64,000 nucleotides of DNA from Domibacillus sp. DTU_2020_1001157_1_SI_ALB_TIR_016 (GCF_032341995.1 NZ_CP135439.1:2749501-2813500), one strand, 5' to 3'; counted from the first letter of the stretch, positions 33,300 through 42,659 are shown. Notes: generated from the letters alone by a model not told the origin. Translations and numbers: made by a program.

Positions 33300-34694
33300 T
33301 TACGAGTTTAAGATTTTTTGCTCTGCTGTTTTATAGCTCTCCTGCTCCTCGACCGGTCTTTTTTTCTTGAAAAAGAAAGAAAGGATCAGCCCGCCGGTAA
33401 TAAGCAGAGTCAATAAGAGCTGAGACTTCATAGAATCGATAAAGATCATGGAGATTAAAATAATGCCAATGCCAGCAATCACCGCATACGTGATATACGG
33501 AAAAAGCCACATTTTCATTTCAAGCTGAATATGTTCACGCTCTGCTTTCTTTCTCAGCCGCAAATGGGACACCGCAATAGCCAAGTACACAAGTAAAGCA
33601 ATGGCCCCCGATGCATTCACCAGGAAAAGAAACAATTTATCCGGAGACACAAAGCTGAAAACAGCGCACACATAAGCAAGAACGGTGCTGAGCCAGACTG
33701 CGCGAACCGGTACGCCATGCTTGTTCAGCTTGAGCAGCATTTTTGGCGCATCTCCTTTTTTCGCCAACGAATACAGCATTCTGGAATTGGTATAAAGCGC
33801 CGAATTTAAGCATGACAGGACCGCCACAAGCACGACTGCGTTCATAATTTGAGCGCCGCCAGGAATCCCTGCCATCTTCAGCATCGTCACATACGGGCTT
33901 GTTAACAGCTCCGCTGAATTCCACGGCAGAAGCATGACTAAAATGGATACAGAGCCCACATAAAAAATTAAAATACGCCATACGACACTGTTGATCGCCA
34001 TCGTTGTAGACTTAACAGGATCCTTCGATTCACTTGCCGCAATAGCCGCAATCTCCGCGCCAAAGTAAGAAAAAATAACTGTTACGACTCCAACAAAAAC
34101 CGAGCTGAATCCATTTGGCATAAATCCGCCGTTTCCTGTTAAGTTAGATAAACCTGGTGAATTGGTTCCCGGAATCCATTGAAATAAAATAGCGAGGCCA
34201 ACAAGCATAAACACAACAATTGCTATTACTTTAATCATGGCAAACCAATACTCAAATTCACCAAACGACTTTACTGAAAAAATATTTGTTAACGTTAGAA
34301 GGAACGTCAGAATCAAGCTCCAGGCCCAAATCGGCACGGCAGGCACCCATTGATTCATAATGGCACCGCCTGCTGTTGCTTCAATCGCAATGACAATCAG
34401 CCAGAAAAACCAGTAGAGCCAGCCGACCGTATACCCCGCCCACGGGCCAATTGCCTGGCGGGCGTAGGTAGAAAACGAGCCACTGTCCGGATTTGCCGTT
34501 GCCATTTCCCCAAGCATTCTCATTAGAAAAATAACGAGAAGGCCGGCAACCGCATAGGACACAATCGCCCCCGGCCCAGTCGCATTAATTACGGAGCCGC
34601 TCCCGACAAACAAGCCGGCTCCAATAATGCCTCCGATTGAAATCATGGAAATATGCCTTGTTTTTAATTGATTCGTTAACTGCTGCTCTTTCAT
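33300..34694 (-). CDS. gabP: GABA permease (APC family)
   Basis: The 464-residue permease has 12 helices and the APC signature KTRHISMISIGGIIGAGLFV, then GPGAIVSYAVAGLL. It fits the AAT/GabP branch of amino-acid permeases. Its place behind gabT and gabD makes GABA the likely substrate; other amino acids cannot be excluded. ATG 34694 follows GGAGGG. It is the third gene of the sigma-54-controlled unit. Confidence 0.85.
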   Translation of the reverse strand: MKEQQLTNQLKTRHISMISIGGIIGAGLFVGSGSVINATGPGAIVSYAVAGLLVIFLMRMLGEMATANPDSGSFSTYARQAIGPWAGYTVGWLYWFFWLIVIAIEATAGGAIMNQWVPAVPIWAWSLILTFLLTLTNIFSVKSFGEFEYWFAMIKVIAIVVFMLVGLAILFQWIPGTNSPGLSNLTGNGGFMPNGFSSVFVGVVTVIFSYFGAEIAAIAASESKDPVKSTTMAINSVVWRILIFYVGSVSILVMLLPWNSAELLTSPYVTMLKMAGIPGGAQIMNAVVLVAVLSCLNSALYTNSRMLYSLAKKGDAPKMLLKLNKHGVPVRAVWLSTVLAYVCAVFSFVSPDKLFLFLVNASGAIALLVYLAIAVSHLRLRKKAEREHIQLEMKMWLFPYITYAVIAGIGIILISMIFIDSMKSQLLLTLLITGGLILSFFFKKKRPVEEQESYKTAEQKILNS

Positions 34695-34714
34695 TCTTGT
34701 CCCTCCTCTGCTTT

Positions 34715-36106
34715 TCAAAGATGCATAGAAATGTACTTTACTTCCACGTATTCATCGAGCCCATAATGCCCGCCTTCACGGCCAAGCCCGCTTTGTTTCC
34801 AGCCGCCGAATGGCGCTTGGCTCACAGATGGCAGTCCATCATTGATTCCGACGATTCCATATTCAAGCCCTTCACTGATCCGGATCGCATCGGACAGATT
34901 TTTCGTGTATAGATAAGCGGCTAATCCGTATGGCGTATTGTTCGCCCGGCGAATCACTTCATCCATCGTTTGAAACGTGGCGACAGGAGCAAGTGGGCCA
35001 AACGTTTCTTCCTTCATGCACAGCATATCATCTGTTGCGCGGGCAATCACTGTCGGTTCAAAGAAAGTCCCCTGTTCCCCGTGCTCACGGCCGCCAGAAA
35101 GAAGAACAGCTCCCTTCGAAACAGCGTCTTCCACGTGACCCCTTACTTTTTCGAGGGCAGCTTGATTAATAACAGGACCGATATCGGTACCAGCATGGAG
35201 CCCATTTCCTACTTTCAGCTTTGAAACGGCCTCAGCGAGTTTTCCTGTAAACGCCTCGGCGCATGACTCATGAACAAATACACGGTTTGTGCAAATGCAC
35301 GTCTGTCCTGCATTGCGATATTTCGAGGCAACCAGTCCTTCAACGGCCTGATCGAGATCCGCATCCGGCATCACGATAAAGGGAGCGTGGCCGCCAAGCT
35401 CTAGTGACAGCTTTTTCATCGTATCTGCCGCTTTTTTCATCAATAGCTTACCAACACTCGTCGAACCCGTGAAAGACAGCTTACGGATACGGCCGTCTTC
35501 CATCCATGTATCACCGATTTCTGCTGGATCGCCCGTTACAACAGCAAGCACATCACGGGGAATGCCTGCCTCATAAGCCAGTTCGGCCAGCTTGAAGGCA
35601 GTCAGAGGCGTGAATTCAGATGGCTTTACAACGACCGTGCATCCGGCTGCAAGCGCCGGTGCCACTTTCCGGGTAATCATGGCGGCCGGGAAATTCCATG
35701 GTGTAATCGCTGCAACTACGCCGACTGGCTGCTTTTGAACGATAATGCGCTTGTTCCGGTCTGAAGCCGGAATGGTCTGCCCATACAGGCGTTTCCCTTC
35801 TTCCGCATACCAGGAAATGTAACTGTTCGCATACCGGATTTCTCCGAGGGCTTCTTTCAGCGGTTTTCCCTGCTCTTTTGTCATCAGCTCTGCGAGTTCC
35901 TTCTCTGACTGGCTGATCAGGCGGTGCCAGTTCATTAAAAGAACGCTGCGTTCTTCCGCTGTCCGCCCTGCCCATTCCGAAAAAGCATTGTACGCAGCGT
36001 CTGCTGCCTGCTTCGCTTCCTTTCGTCCTTGTTTTGGCACCCGGCCAACGATTTGGCCGGTTGCCGGGTTGATCACTTCGATGATGTCAACAGCGGCTGC
36101 GTTCAT
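34715..36106 (-). CDS. gabD: Succinate-semialdehyde dehydrogenase
   Basis: This 463-residue aldehyde dehydrogenase has the catalytic Cys in GQTCICTNRVFVHE, the general-base Glu in LELGGHAPFIV, the NAD fold motif FTGSTSVGK and PWNFPAAMITRKVAPALAAG. The CxC pair near the active site (CIC) is typical of SSADH/GabD. It oxidises succinate semialdehyde to succinate in the GABA shunt. ATG 36106 (second of two) fits the GAGGGATA ribosome site. The first ATG abuts the gabT stop. Confidence 0.9.
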   Translation of the reverse strand: MNAAAVDIIEVINPATGQIVGRVPKQGRKEAKQAADAAYNAFSEWAGRTAEERSVLLMNWHRLISQSEKELAELMTKEQGKPLKEALGEIRYANSYISWYAEEGKRLYGQTIPASDRNKRIIVQKQPVGVVAAITPWNFPAAMITRKVAPALAAGCTVVVKPSEFTPLTAFKLAELAYEAGIPRDVLAVVTGDPAEIGDTWMEDGRIRKLSFTGSTSVGKLLMKKAADTMKKLSLELGGHAPFIVMPDADLDQAVEGLVASKYRNAGQTCICTNRVFVHESCAEAFTGKLAEAVSKLKVGNGLHAGTDIGPVINQAALEKVRGHVEDAVSKGAVLLSGGREHGEQGTFFEPTVIARATDDMLCMKEETFGPLAPVATFQTMDEVIRRANNTPYGLAAYLYTKNLSDAIRISEGLEYGIVGINDGLPSVSQAPFGGWKQSGLGREGGHYGLDEYVEVKYISMHL

Positions 36107-36108
36107 CA

Positions 36109-37431
36109 TTATCCCTCACTTCCCATTACCTTTTCTATTTCCTGCAAAGCCGTATTTAAGCTTACAATCAGTTCCTTGATTTCTATTTCGTTAATGATCA
36201 GCGGCGGTGCAAACACAAGCGTGTCCTGCCCATCAAATGTGACGGACCGGCAAATCAATCCATGCTTTGCTGCCTCGGCCACCACTGTTGGCGCAAGCGG
36301 CTCGCTACCGGCTGGCGTGGCCAGTTCGATCGCACCCATTAATCCGCGTGCCCGTACGCTGCGGACAATAGAACGCTCTGCTTTGATCGTCTCAAATCCT
36401 TTCAGCAGCTCCGCTCCCATTCTTTTTGCATTCGCAACAAGCCCTTCCTGCTCAATGATTTGGATGTTCTTTAAAGCAACAGCACAGGCCATTGGATGTC
36501 CGCTGTATGTGTATCCATGCAGAAGCGTGCCTGTAGAAAGATCACCCATTTCTTTATAAAGAGACTCAGAAAACACGACGCCGCCAAGCGGTGCATATCC
36601 GCTTGTAACCCCTTTTGCAAAACACATCATATCCGGGACAACTTCATCGTGTTCAATACCGAAAAATGTACCCGTGCGGCCGAAGCCGGTAATGACTTCA
36701 TCTGTGATAAACAAAATGCCATATTCGTCACAAATGCGGCGCACCTCTTTGAAATATCCGTCCGGCGCAATATGAACGCCGCCTGCACCCTGAACGGGCT
36801 CAGCCACAAATGCAGCCACCGTTTCCGGCCCTTCTTCTTCAATAACGCGGCGCAGCTCTTCTGTAGACATGTGATCTGCGTAATGAAAGTCCGGCGCGAG
36901 TGAATTCGTAAAATCACGGAATGGCTTTAAGCCGGTTGCGCTGGTCGCCCCAATATTGACGCCATGGTACGCTTTTGTTCTGGAGATAATTTTCTGGCGA
37001 TCGGGCTGCCCTTTTAACACCCAGTAGTGGCGTGCTAGTTTATAAGCTGTGTCATTGGCTTCTGATCCGCCCGAAGTGAAAAACACCGCATTTAAATCTC
37101 CGGGTGCAAGCTCCGCGATTTTGGCCGCCAGACGGATAGCCGGTTCATTGCTAAAGGAAGCGAAAGACGAACTGAATGCAAGCTTTGACATTTGTTCTAA
37201 CGCTGCTTCCCCCAGTTCTCTTCGTCCATGGCCGACATTTACATTCCAAAGCGAAGACATTCCATCAATTACTTTTCTGCCGCTTTCATCATACAAATAC
37301 ACGCCTTTTCCTTCTGTGAAAATAAAAGCAGGCCCGCTTTCCTGCTGTGATTTCACAGCGGAGGTAGGATGAAAAAAGTGCTTTTTATCTAATTCTGCTA
37401 GTTCCTGTAATTTTGATTTTTCTTGAATCAT
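36109..37431 (-). CDS. gabT: GABA aminotransferase (class III)
   Basis: This 440-residue PLP enzyme has the cofactor lysine in MMCFAKGVTSGYAPLGG, FTSGGSEANDTAYKLAR, FVAEPVQGAGGVHIAP and ITDEVITGFGRTG. It is of the omega-amino-acid:pyruvate type, so pyruvate may be the amino acceptor. It produces succinate semialdehyde from GABA for GabD. It is the first gene of the gabT-gabD-gabP operon and is preceded by a sigma-54 promoter. Confidence 0.88.
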   Translation of the reverse strand: MIQEKSKLQELAELDKKHFFHPTSAVKSQQESGPAFIFTEGKGVYLYDESGRKVIDGMSSLWNVNVGHGRRELGEAALEQMSKLAFSSSFASFSNEPAIRLAAKIAELAPGDLNAVFFTSGGSEANDTAYKLARHYWVLKGQPDRQKIISRTKAYHGVNIGATSATGLKPFRDFTNSLAPDFHYADHMSTEELRRVIEEEGPETVAAFVAEPVQGAGGVHIAPDGYFKEVRRICDEYGILFITDEVITGFGRTGTFFGIEHDEVVPDMMCFAKGVTSGYAPLGGVVFSESLYKEMGDLSTGTLLHGYTYSGHPMACAVALKNIQIIEQEGLVANAKRMGAELLKGFETIKAERSIVRSVRARGLMGAIELATPAGSEPLAPTVVAEAAKHGLICRSVTFDGQDTLVFAPPLIINEIEIKELIVSLNTALQEIEKVMGSEG

Positions 37432-37649
37432 TGCGATCTTCCTTCCGTGTTTAAATGACTTGAATTTATTATTTCAAAAAATCTAAATTTTGAAATTACT
37501 ATTGTCAGATTTTATAACAAACTTTCTTTAAACCCTTTTAAATTAATAAAAATACCTCTAATTGCAATCGCTTACAATATTAGTTAAATAAAATTTTGTT
37601 ATTTTAATATATTTTTATAAAATCTTGCATCTCCTTTGTTTTACTTATT

Positions 37650-37665
37650 GCAAGAAGTGTGCCAA
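37650..37665 (-). promoter_or_regulatory. Sigma-54 (-24/-12) promoter of the gab operon
   Basis: On the minus strand the sequence TTGGCAC-ACTTC-TTGC matches the sigma-54 consensus TGGCAC-N5-TTGC exactly. It lies about 220 bases before the gabT start. The AT-rich leader 37432-37640 has no ORF. Confidence 0.9.
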
Positions 37666-37705
37666 CCGCTGTATATGCTATACATTCGCGTTTGTCATTT
37701 CTTTT

Positions 37706-37773
37706 GATTCAAAATGAATCAAAAAAGAAACGAAAACCGATTCAAAATGAATCAGTTTAATTCATTTTGAATC
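37706..37773. promoter_or_regulatory. Three tandem palindromes, candidate activator-binding sites
   Basis: GATTCAAAATGAATC occurs at 37706-37720 and 37739-37753. A near-copy (AATTCATTTTGAATC) occurs at 37759-37773, overlapping the stop codon of the activator gene. They lie about 40-110 bases upstream of the -24 element. The second and third copies can also pair as one long hairpin, the presumed terminator of the activator gene. Confidence 0.7.
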
Positions 37774-39159
37774 GGTTTTTATTTTTTGAAGCCGGCGGAC
37801 AACAGTCGGCTGGCTGATCCCTAATGTTTTTGCCATTTGATAAGTGGAAAGCCCCTTTTTTTCTGCTTGCCGCAGCCATTGCGTTTCCACATCAGCAATC
37901 ATTTCTTTTAGTGTTTTTCCTCCCTCTTCAAACAGGGAGAGAGAAGGCCATTGTTCAGGCTGATCAGGCGTTTCCGTATGGAATGACAGCAGGCCCGGTG
38001 AAATCACAGGCTGGTCAGACATAATAACAAGGCGTTCGATTGTGTTTTCAAGCTCCCGCACATTTCCCGGCCAGTGATATGAAAGACATTTTGCCATTGT
38101 CTCTGAATGAAGACGCAGCGCTTTATTGTACTTTTGGTTAAACTGTGTTAAAAACAGATCGACAAGCATAGGAAAATCTTCTTTTCGTTCACGCAGCGGG
38201 GGAATTTCTACCGGCACAACATGCAGGCGGTAAAATAAATCTTCGCGGAATTCTCCTTTTTCCACCAGCTGTTTTAAGTCACGATTAGTCGCAGCAACGA
38301 GCCGAAAATCGACTTTTGTGCTTTTGACGGATCCAATTTTTGTGATTTCCTTTTCCTGAAGGACTTTTAACAGCTTCACCTGCATTTCAAGCGAAAGCTC
38401 ACCGACTTCATCCAAAAACAAGGTTCCTTTGTCTGCAGATTCAATCAATCCTTTTTTACCTCTTTGACTTGCACCAGTAAAAGCACCCGGCTCATAGCCA
38501 AACATCTCCGATTCCGCCAGGCTTGCGGGAATGGCTCCACAGTTCACTTCAATAAACGCCCCGTCATGCCGCCCGCTTTCCTGGTGGATGGCCCGGGCAA
38601 AAATGGTTTTACCCACTCCGGATTCCCCAGAAAGCAGAACCGTTGCTTCACTCGAGGCCACACGCCGCATCGTTTCACGTGCTTTTCTCATTTTCGGGCT
38701 GTTTGTGGCCAGACGGCCAAAAGCTGTTTCCTGTTCACGCAGTTTTTCGATCTCCGACTCGTAACGTTCAACTTTTGACTGCAGCTTCTCATAATCTTCC
38801 TTGAGCTTTTGAATTTCTGTTAAATCATGTGAAAGGCTGATTACACGGACGATGTTCCCCTCACGGTCAAATACAGGAATGCCTTTAGCCATGATCGTTT
38901 TCCCGACCGCTGTTTTTTGCATAAGCTGTACTTCCTGTCTCTGCTCAAGCACTTTCACGGTAACGGACGGAGAAAAAATATTCCTTTGTTCCAGCTCGTA
39001 AACGGAGCGGCCGATCATAGATTCCGATGATTCTCCGTAAAATTCATCGCTGTTTTTGATGGCGCGCAACACAATTCCATTACCATCCGTTACAATGATA
39101 TTATCATTGGATGCATGCAATATCGCTTCAAGCTCAAGTTCTAGATGCGTATGGTCCAT
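37762..39159 (-). CDS. Sigma-54-dependent activator (PAS-AAA-Fis), GabR-like
   Basis: The protein has about 465 residues: a PAS domain (about 10-125), an AAA+ domain (about 150-385) with Walker A GESGVGKTIFAR, GAFTGASQRGKKG and FLDEVGEL, and a C-terminal Fis-type helix-turn-helix (TLGISQPTVVRRLQK). The GAFTGA loop contacts sigma-54. It is transcribed towards the gab operon and ends in the tandem palindromes, so it very likely activates gabT-gabD-gabP. ATG 39159 is preferred; a GTG at 39168 is too near the GGAG. Confidence 0.9.
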   Translation of the reverse strand: MDHTHLELELEAILHASNDNIIVTDGNGIVLRAIKNSDEFYGESSESMIGRSVYELEQRNIFSPSVTVKVLEQRQEVQLMQKTAVGKTIMAKGIPVFDREGNIVRVISLSHDLTEIQKLKEDYEKLQSKVERYESEIEKLREQETAFGRLATNSPKMRKARETMRRVASSEATVLLSGESGVGKTIFARAIHQESGRHDGAFIEVNCGAIPASLAESEMFGYEPGAFTGASQRGKKGLIESADKGTLFLDEVGELSLEMQVKLLKVLQEKEITKIGSVKSTKVDFRLVAATNRDLKQLVEKGEFREDLFYRLHVVPVEIPPLRERKEDFPMLVDLFLTQFNQKYNKALRLHSETMAKCLSYHWPGNVRELENTIERLVIMSDQPVISPGLLSFHTETPDQPEQWPSLSLFEEGGKTLKEMIADVETQWLRQAEKKGLSTYQMAKTLGISQPTVVRRLQKIKTDSK

Positions 39160-39238
39160 CGCAATCACTACTCCATTTTTTGTTTTATTGTATCAAATGA
39201 AAAATGGAGCGACTACGGAAGAAATGGATGAATAACAA

Positions 39239-40135
39239 ATGGATATTAAACACTTGCAATATTTTATCGAGGTTTCAAATTTCAACAGCTTTTCAAAAGC
39301 CGCCGATCACTTGTTTATCACGCAGCCGACTATCAGCAAGATGATTAAAAATCTGGAAGCGGAGCTTGGCGTGGAACTGTTTGACCGTTCCCGCAAAAAG
39401 CTGGTACTCACCGATGCAGGCAAAATTTTATTGGAGCAGGCAAAGCTTGTTAACAAAGCATTTCGTAATCTGGAAACCGAGCTCGATAATTTGCTGGAGC
39501 TGAAAACCGGACACATTCGAATCGGCCTGCCGCCTATTTTTGATGCGCACTTTTTTTTAAAGGTCGTCGGATTGTTTCATGAAAAATACCCTGGTATTAC
39601 GTTTCAGCTGAAAGAAGAAGGTTCAAAATCTATTGAAGATGCCGTGGAACAAAACGAGCTGGATGTTGGCGTGATTGTTCTCCCTACACAAGACGAACTG
39701 TTTCATCACTTTGCCTTTATGGAAGAAGATTTAATGCTCGTTCTCCCTACATCCCATCCTCTTGCCGGACGTGCGGAAATCGATCTGGCATCACTTTCAT
39801 CCGAATCCTTTATTTTATTTAATAAAGACTTTGCGCTGAACGATCGGATCATTTCTTTCTGCAATGATGCCGGATTCCAGCCTCGTGTGATTTCTGAAAG
39901 CTCGCAATGGTCATTTATCGAAGAAATGGTCGCTTCAAAGCTTGGCATTTCCCTTCTTCCAGAAAGCATATGCCGGCATTTAAGCGATCACGTTTGTACA
40001 GTGAGAGTGGTAAATCCATCGATTAATTGGAATCTGGCTATTATTTGGAGAAAAAATCAATATTTATCCTATGCAGCCAAGGAATGGCTGTCATTTACTA
40101 AGAAAGAGCTTTCAAAAGCGGCTTCTTCCCAATGA
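39239..40135 (+). CDS. LysR-family transcriptional regulator
   Basis: The 298-residue protein has an N-terminal helix-turn-helix (SKAADHLFITQPTISKMIKN, then LEAELGVELFDR) and a C-terminal periplasmic-binding-like sensor domain (from about 90; HIRIGLPPIFDAHFF). It resembles the CidR/YwbI group but has no target gene beside it. It is divergent from the sigma-54 activator gene across 79 bases. The RBS is weak. The stop lies inside a hairpin. Confidence 0.85.
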   Translation: MDIKHLQYFIEVSNFNSFSKAADHLFITQPTISKMIKNLEAELGVELFDRSRKKLVLTDAGKILLEQAKLVNKAFRNLETELDNLLELKTGHIRIGLPPIFDAHFFLKVVGLFHEKYPGITFQLKEEGSKSIEDAVEQNELDVGVIVLPTQDELFHHFAFMEEDLMLVLPTSHPLAGRAEIDLASLSSESFILFNKDFALNDRIISFCNDAGFQPRVISESSQWSFIEEMVASKLGISLLPESICRHLSDHVCTVRVVNPSINWNLAIIWRKNQYLSYAAKEWLSFTKKELSKAASSQ

Positions 40136-40143
40136 AGCCGCTT
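40116..40143 (+). terminator. Terminator of the LysR gene
   Basis: Perfect 10-bp stem AAGCGGCTTC / GAAGCCGCTT with an 8-base loop, followed by CCTTTTAT; overlaps the stop codon. Confidence 0.7.
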
Positions 40144-40281
40144 CCTTTTATGCTGTTTATTTATGAATGAAAACATTTACATAGACAAAAGCTATACTGA
40201 AAATGAAAAACAACTATTTTACTTACATTGTAAACGGGCGTACACTGAGAGCGTGATTCCAACATGGAAGGATTGAAAACC

Positions 40282-40812
40282 ATGAGCGCAGTAAAAGAAG
40301 CGATCAAAACACGTGAAAGCCGCATCGTCCATACCGACCAAGTATTGGCATGCGATTTAAATAATTATCAAACTTTATTCGGCGGTGTGCTGATGAAAAA
40401 AATCGACAGCGCTGCCTGCCTGTCCGCAAGACGCCATTCTCGCGTAAAACAGTGCGTGACTGCTTCAACCGATTCCATCGACTTTTTAGATTCGATTCGT
40501 GAAACGGATTCGGTTTGCGTTGAGTCGTTCGTTACTTATACAGGCCGGACATCAATGGAAGTGTTCTGTAAAGTGATTGCCGAAGATATCGGCACAGGCG
40601 AACGCCGTATTGCAGCCACTGCTTTTTTAACCTTTGTAGCTATTGGCGAGGATAAAAAGCCTGTCGAAGTACCTGGCGTTATTCCTGAAACCGAAGAAGA
40701 AAAGTTTTTATTTGAAACAGCAAAAGACCGTGCGGAAATGCGTAAAATCCGCAGAACAAAAAGCAAAGAACTTGCTGAATACATGACACTGAAAAAACCA
40801 TGGGACAGATAA
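40282..40812 (+). CDS. Acyl-CoA thioesterase (hotdog fold)
   Basis: The 176-residue protein carries the YciA/BACH-type signature NNYQTLFGGVLMKKIDSAA, then VTASTDSIDFLDSIRETDSV and FVTYTGRTSMEVFCKVIAED. It hydrolyses acyl-CoA thioesters in the cytosol; chain preference is unknown. ATG 40282 follows GAAGGA; an upstream ATG at 40264 is possible. It is followed 13 bases later by a 124-residue gene. Confidence 0.88.
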   Translation: MSAVKEAIKTRESRIVHTDQVLACDLNNYQTLFGGVLMKKIDSAACLSARRHSRVKQCVTASTDSIDFLDSIRETDSVCVESFVTYTGRTSMEVFCKVIAEDIGTGERRIAATAFLTFVAIGEDKKPVEVPGVIPETEEEKFLFETAKDRAEMRKIRRTKSKELAEYMTLKKPWDR

Positions 40813-40825
40813 AGGAGGAACAAGA

Positions 40826-41200
40826 ATGATTGCAACATTGTGCAGTATTGATGAATTAAAAGAAGCGAAAACGGCGCTTGTCGACTTGCAGGATTCTTAT
40901 CCTGCTCTTTGTGAAAAATTCGTTCATGTGGCCGGCTTAACACGCTCACTGCAGTTAAAGTATCAGTATATGGGCTGCTTGATTATGGATGAAAATTCTG
41001 ATGACTGCATTCCAAATATTCCATACAGCTCTGTGCTTCGCCTTTATAAAAAAGAAGTTCAAACGCTGAAAAACGATGAGCATATTGATGCCTTGAAAAA
41101 GCTTTTCCGTTCATTTAAAGACACAGGCTATGCGAAAATCAGCCTGCTTGCTCTTGGCCGTTCACCCGAATCTCTTATCGGGGCATCAAGCGTAAAATAA
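40826..41200 (+). CDS. Conserved hypothetical protein
   Basis: The 124-residue soluble, helical protein has three cysteines and conserved-looking stretches (CEKFVHVAGLTRSLQLKYQY; LKKLFRSFKDTGYAKIS). No family is recognised. It starts at ATG behind AAAGGAGG and lies 13 bases after the thioesterase gene, so the two form an operon ending at a clear terminator. Confidence 0.75.
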   Translation: MIATLCSIDELKEAKTALVDLQDSYPALCEKFVHVAGLTRSLQLKYQYMGCLIMDENSDDCIPNIPYSSVLRLYKKEVQTLKNDEHIDALKKLFRSFKDTGYAKISLLALGRSPESLIGASSVK

Positions 41201-41204
41201 TCAG

Positions 41205-41233
41205 AACCAGGAGGACTCTTCCTGGTTTTTTTG
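41205..41233 (+). terminator. Terminator of the thioesterase operon
   Basis: Stem AACCAGGA / TCCTGGTT followed by seven T residues. Confidence 0.85.
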
Positions 41234-41261
41234 TTTTTCAGCAGGCTTGTATTCAAAAAGC

Positions 41262-41295
41262 AAAAAGAATCTCCTTTTACGAGAGATTCTTTTTT
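41262..41295. terminator. Terminator of the DUF1836 gene
   Basis: Stem AAAAAGAATCTC / GAGATTCTTTTT overlapping the stop codon at 41277-41279; A- and T-runs on both sides. Confidence 0.8.
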
Positions 41296-41828
41296 TCTGC
41301 CAGCTGATCGACCAGCTTTTCTGCTGTTTTGCGGTACATGTTGCTCATATGAACAAGAGCCAGGATCTGCATAATCTGGCCAAGCTCATCGGTACGAGCC
41401 GTAATATCCTCGATCCGGCCGGCAATATCCGCCCTTCCATGCTTTACGTTATCAGCCGCTATCGTTAAAAATTCTTCATAAAAAGAATCCAAATCAATGT
41501 CACCGATCCGCTCATTAATGCCGGAGAGTGTTGTTTTAATGTCATTGATCGACAATGAGCCTTTCAGCTGGTAAATGAGGCTGATCAGCAGCAGGTGCTC
41601 TTTCGAATACTTTTTTTGCTGAATAGGAAACAACAGTTTTCCTTTTGCATAGTTGTTGATCATCGTTTTTGTTAATACTTTTTCTTCTTCATTCCGCGTC
41701 GAGCTTTCAAATGTTCGTTCGAATAATTGAATAACCTGGTCCATGTATAAGTCAATACTCGGTATCTTATCCGGTGTCAACTGGTTATCAAGATGAAGTT
41801 CATTTAAAACGTCTGTCAGTTTTCCCAC
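41277..41828 (-). CDS. DUF1836 protein
   Basis: The 183-residue helical protein matches the DUF1836 arrangement: LTKTMINNYAKGKLLFPIQQ then YSKEHLLLISLIYQLKGSLS, a MerR-like DNA-binding appearance at residues about 50-100. The role is unknown, possibly regulatory. The GTG start lies behind AGGTG. It is divergent from the trhA gene. Confidence 0.8.
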   Translation of the reverse strand: MGKLTDVLNELHLDNQLTPDKIPSIDLYMDQVIQLFERTFESSTRNEEEKVLTKTMINNYAKGKLLFPIQQKKYSKEHLLLISLIYQLKGSLSINDIKTTLSGINERIGDIDLDSFYEEFLTIAADNVKHGRADIAGRIEDITARTDELGQIMQILALVHMSNMYRKTAEKLVDQLAEKKNLS

Positions 41829-41895
41829 ATAAACACCTGCTTTTTAGATCGTAATATTACTTTTATTATAAGGGAATATCCTCCACATGTAAAAC

Positions 41896-41924
41896 TTGAC
41901 TATATAACATAATAACAGTATCAT
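41896..41924 (+). promoter_or_regulatory. SigmaA-type promoter of trhA with overlapping palindrome
   Basis: TTGACT (41896-41901), 17 bases, TATCAT (41919-41924). A 9-bp inverted repeat ACTATATAA / TTATATAGT (41899-41907 and 41926-41934) brackets the spacer and -10 region and may be an operator. Confidence 0.65.
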
Positions 41925-41966
41925 ATTATATAGTTATTAAAACTACATGTAACAGGAGGAACGTTT

Positions 41967-42611
41967 ATGACCTCTCTTATTCGCGAACCCATCAATGCCC
42001 TTACTCACTGGTTTGGAGCGTTTTTATCTGTAGCTGCCCTTGCTGCGATGCTGCTCAAGGCTTCTACAACCGGCTCTGCACTTACGCTTTTAGCTGTGCT
42101 GGCCTTTGGCATCAGCTTAATTCTTTTGTACTCAGCTTCTGCGCTTTATCACTCCGTTATCGCGTCTGACGCGGTGATTGCCTTTTTCAGGCGCTTAGAC
42201 CATTCGATGATTTTCGTGCTCATCGCCGGCTCTTATGCACCCTTTTGCTTGATCAGCCTGCATAACCGGGCCGGATTGATTTTATTTTGGATCGTCTCGG
42301 CTTCAGCTATTTTAGGTATTTTGTTTAAAATGATTTGGTTCACCTGTCCGAGATGGCTGTCAACCGTTCTATATGTATTCATGGGCTGGATGGCCGTGTT
42401 TGTTTTTTCCCCGCTTTCTTCAAGCATGGAAACCGGCGGTCTCGCCCTGCTTATAGCCGGCGGCATTTTTTACACGATCGGCGGCATCATTTATGGGCTC
42501 AAGCCGTCCTGGATGCAATTTGGACAGATGGGCTTTCATGAAATTTTCCACATTTTTATTTTGCTCGGCAGCCTCGCTCACTTTTGGGCTGTGTTTCTTT
42601 ACGTTCTTTAA
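41967..42611 (+). CDS. trhA: Hemolysin III / TrhA family membrane protein
   Basis: The 214-residue protein has seven membrane helices. PAQR/hemolysin-III motifs are present: EPINALTHWFGAFLSV at the start, ALYHSV, FRRLDHSMIFVLIAGSYAPF and FGFHEIFH-like GQMGFHEIFHIFILLGSLAH with the metal-binding histidines. TrhA homologues affect membrane fluidity or energetics; true haemolysis is doubtful. ATG follows GGAGGAAC. Terminator at 42621-42651. Confidence 0.9.
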   Translation: MTSLIREPINALTHWFGAFLSVAALAAMLLKASTTGSALTLLAVLAFGISLILLYSASALYHSVIASDAVIAFFRRLDHSMIFVLIAGSYAPFCLISLHNRAGLILFWIVSASAILGILFKMIWFTCPRWLSTVLYVFMGWMAVFVFSPLSSSMETGGLALLIAGGIFYTIGGIIYGLKPSWMQFGQMGFHEIFHIFILLGSLAHFWAVFLYVL

Positions 42612-42620
42612 CGCTAATAA

Positions 42621-42651
42621 AAAACCACGGGCTCGTGAGTCCCGTGGTTTT
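42621..42651. terminator. Bidirectional terminator
   Basis: Perfect 11-bp stem AAAACCACGGG / CCCGTGGTTTT between convergent trhA and the SLH-amidase gene. Confidence 0.85.
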
Positions 42652-42659
42652 GTCCGATT

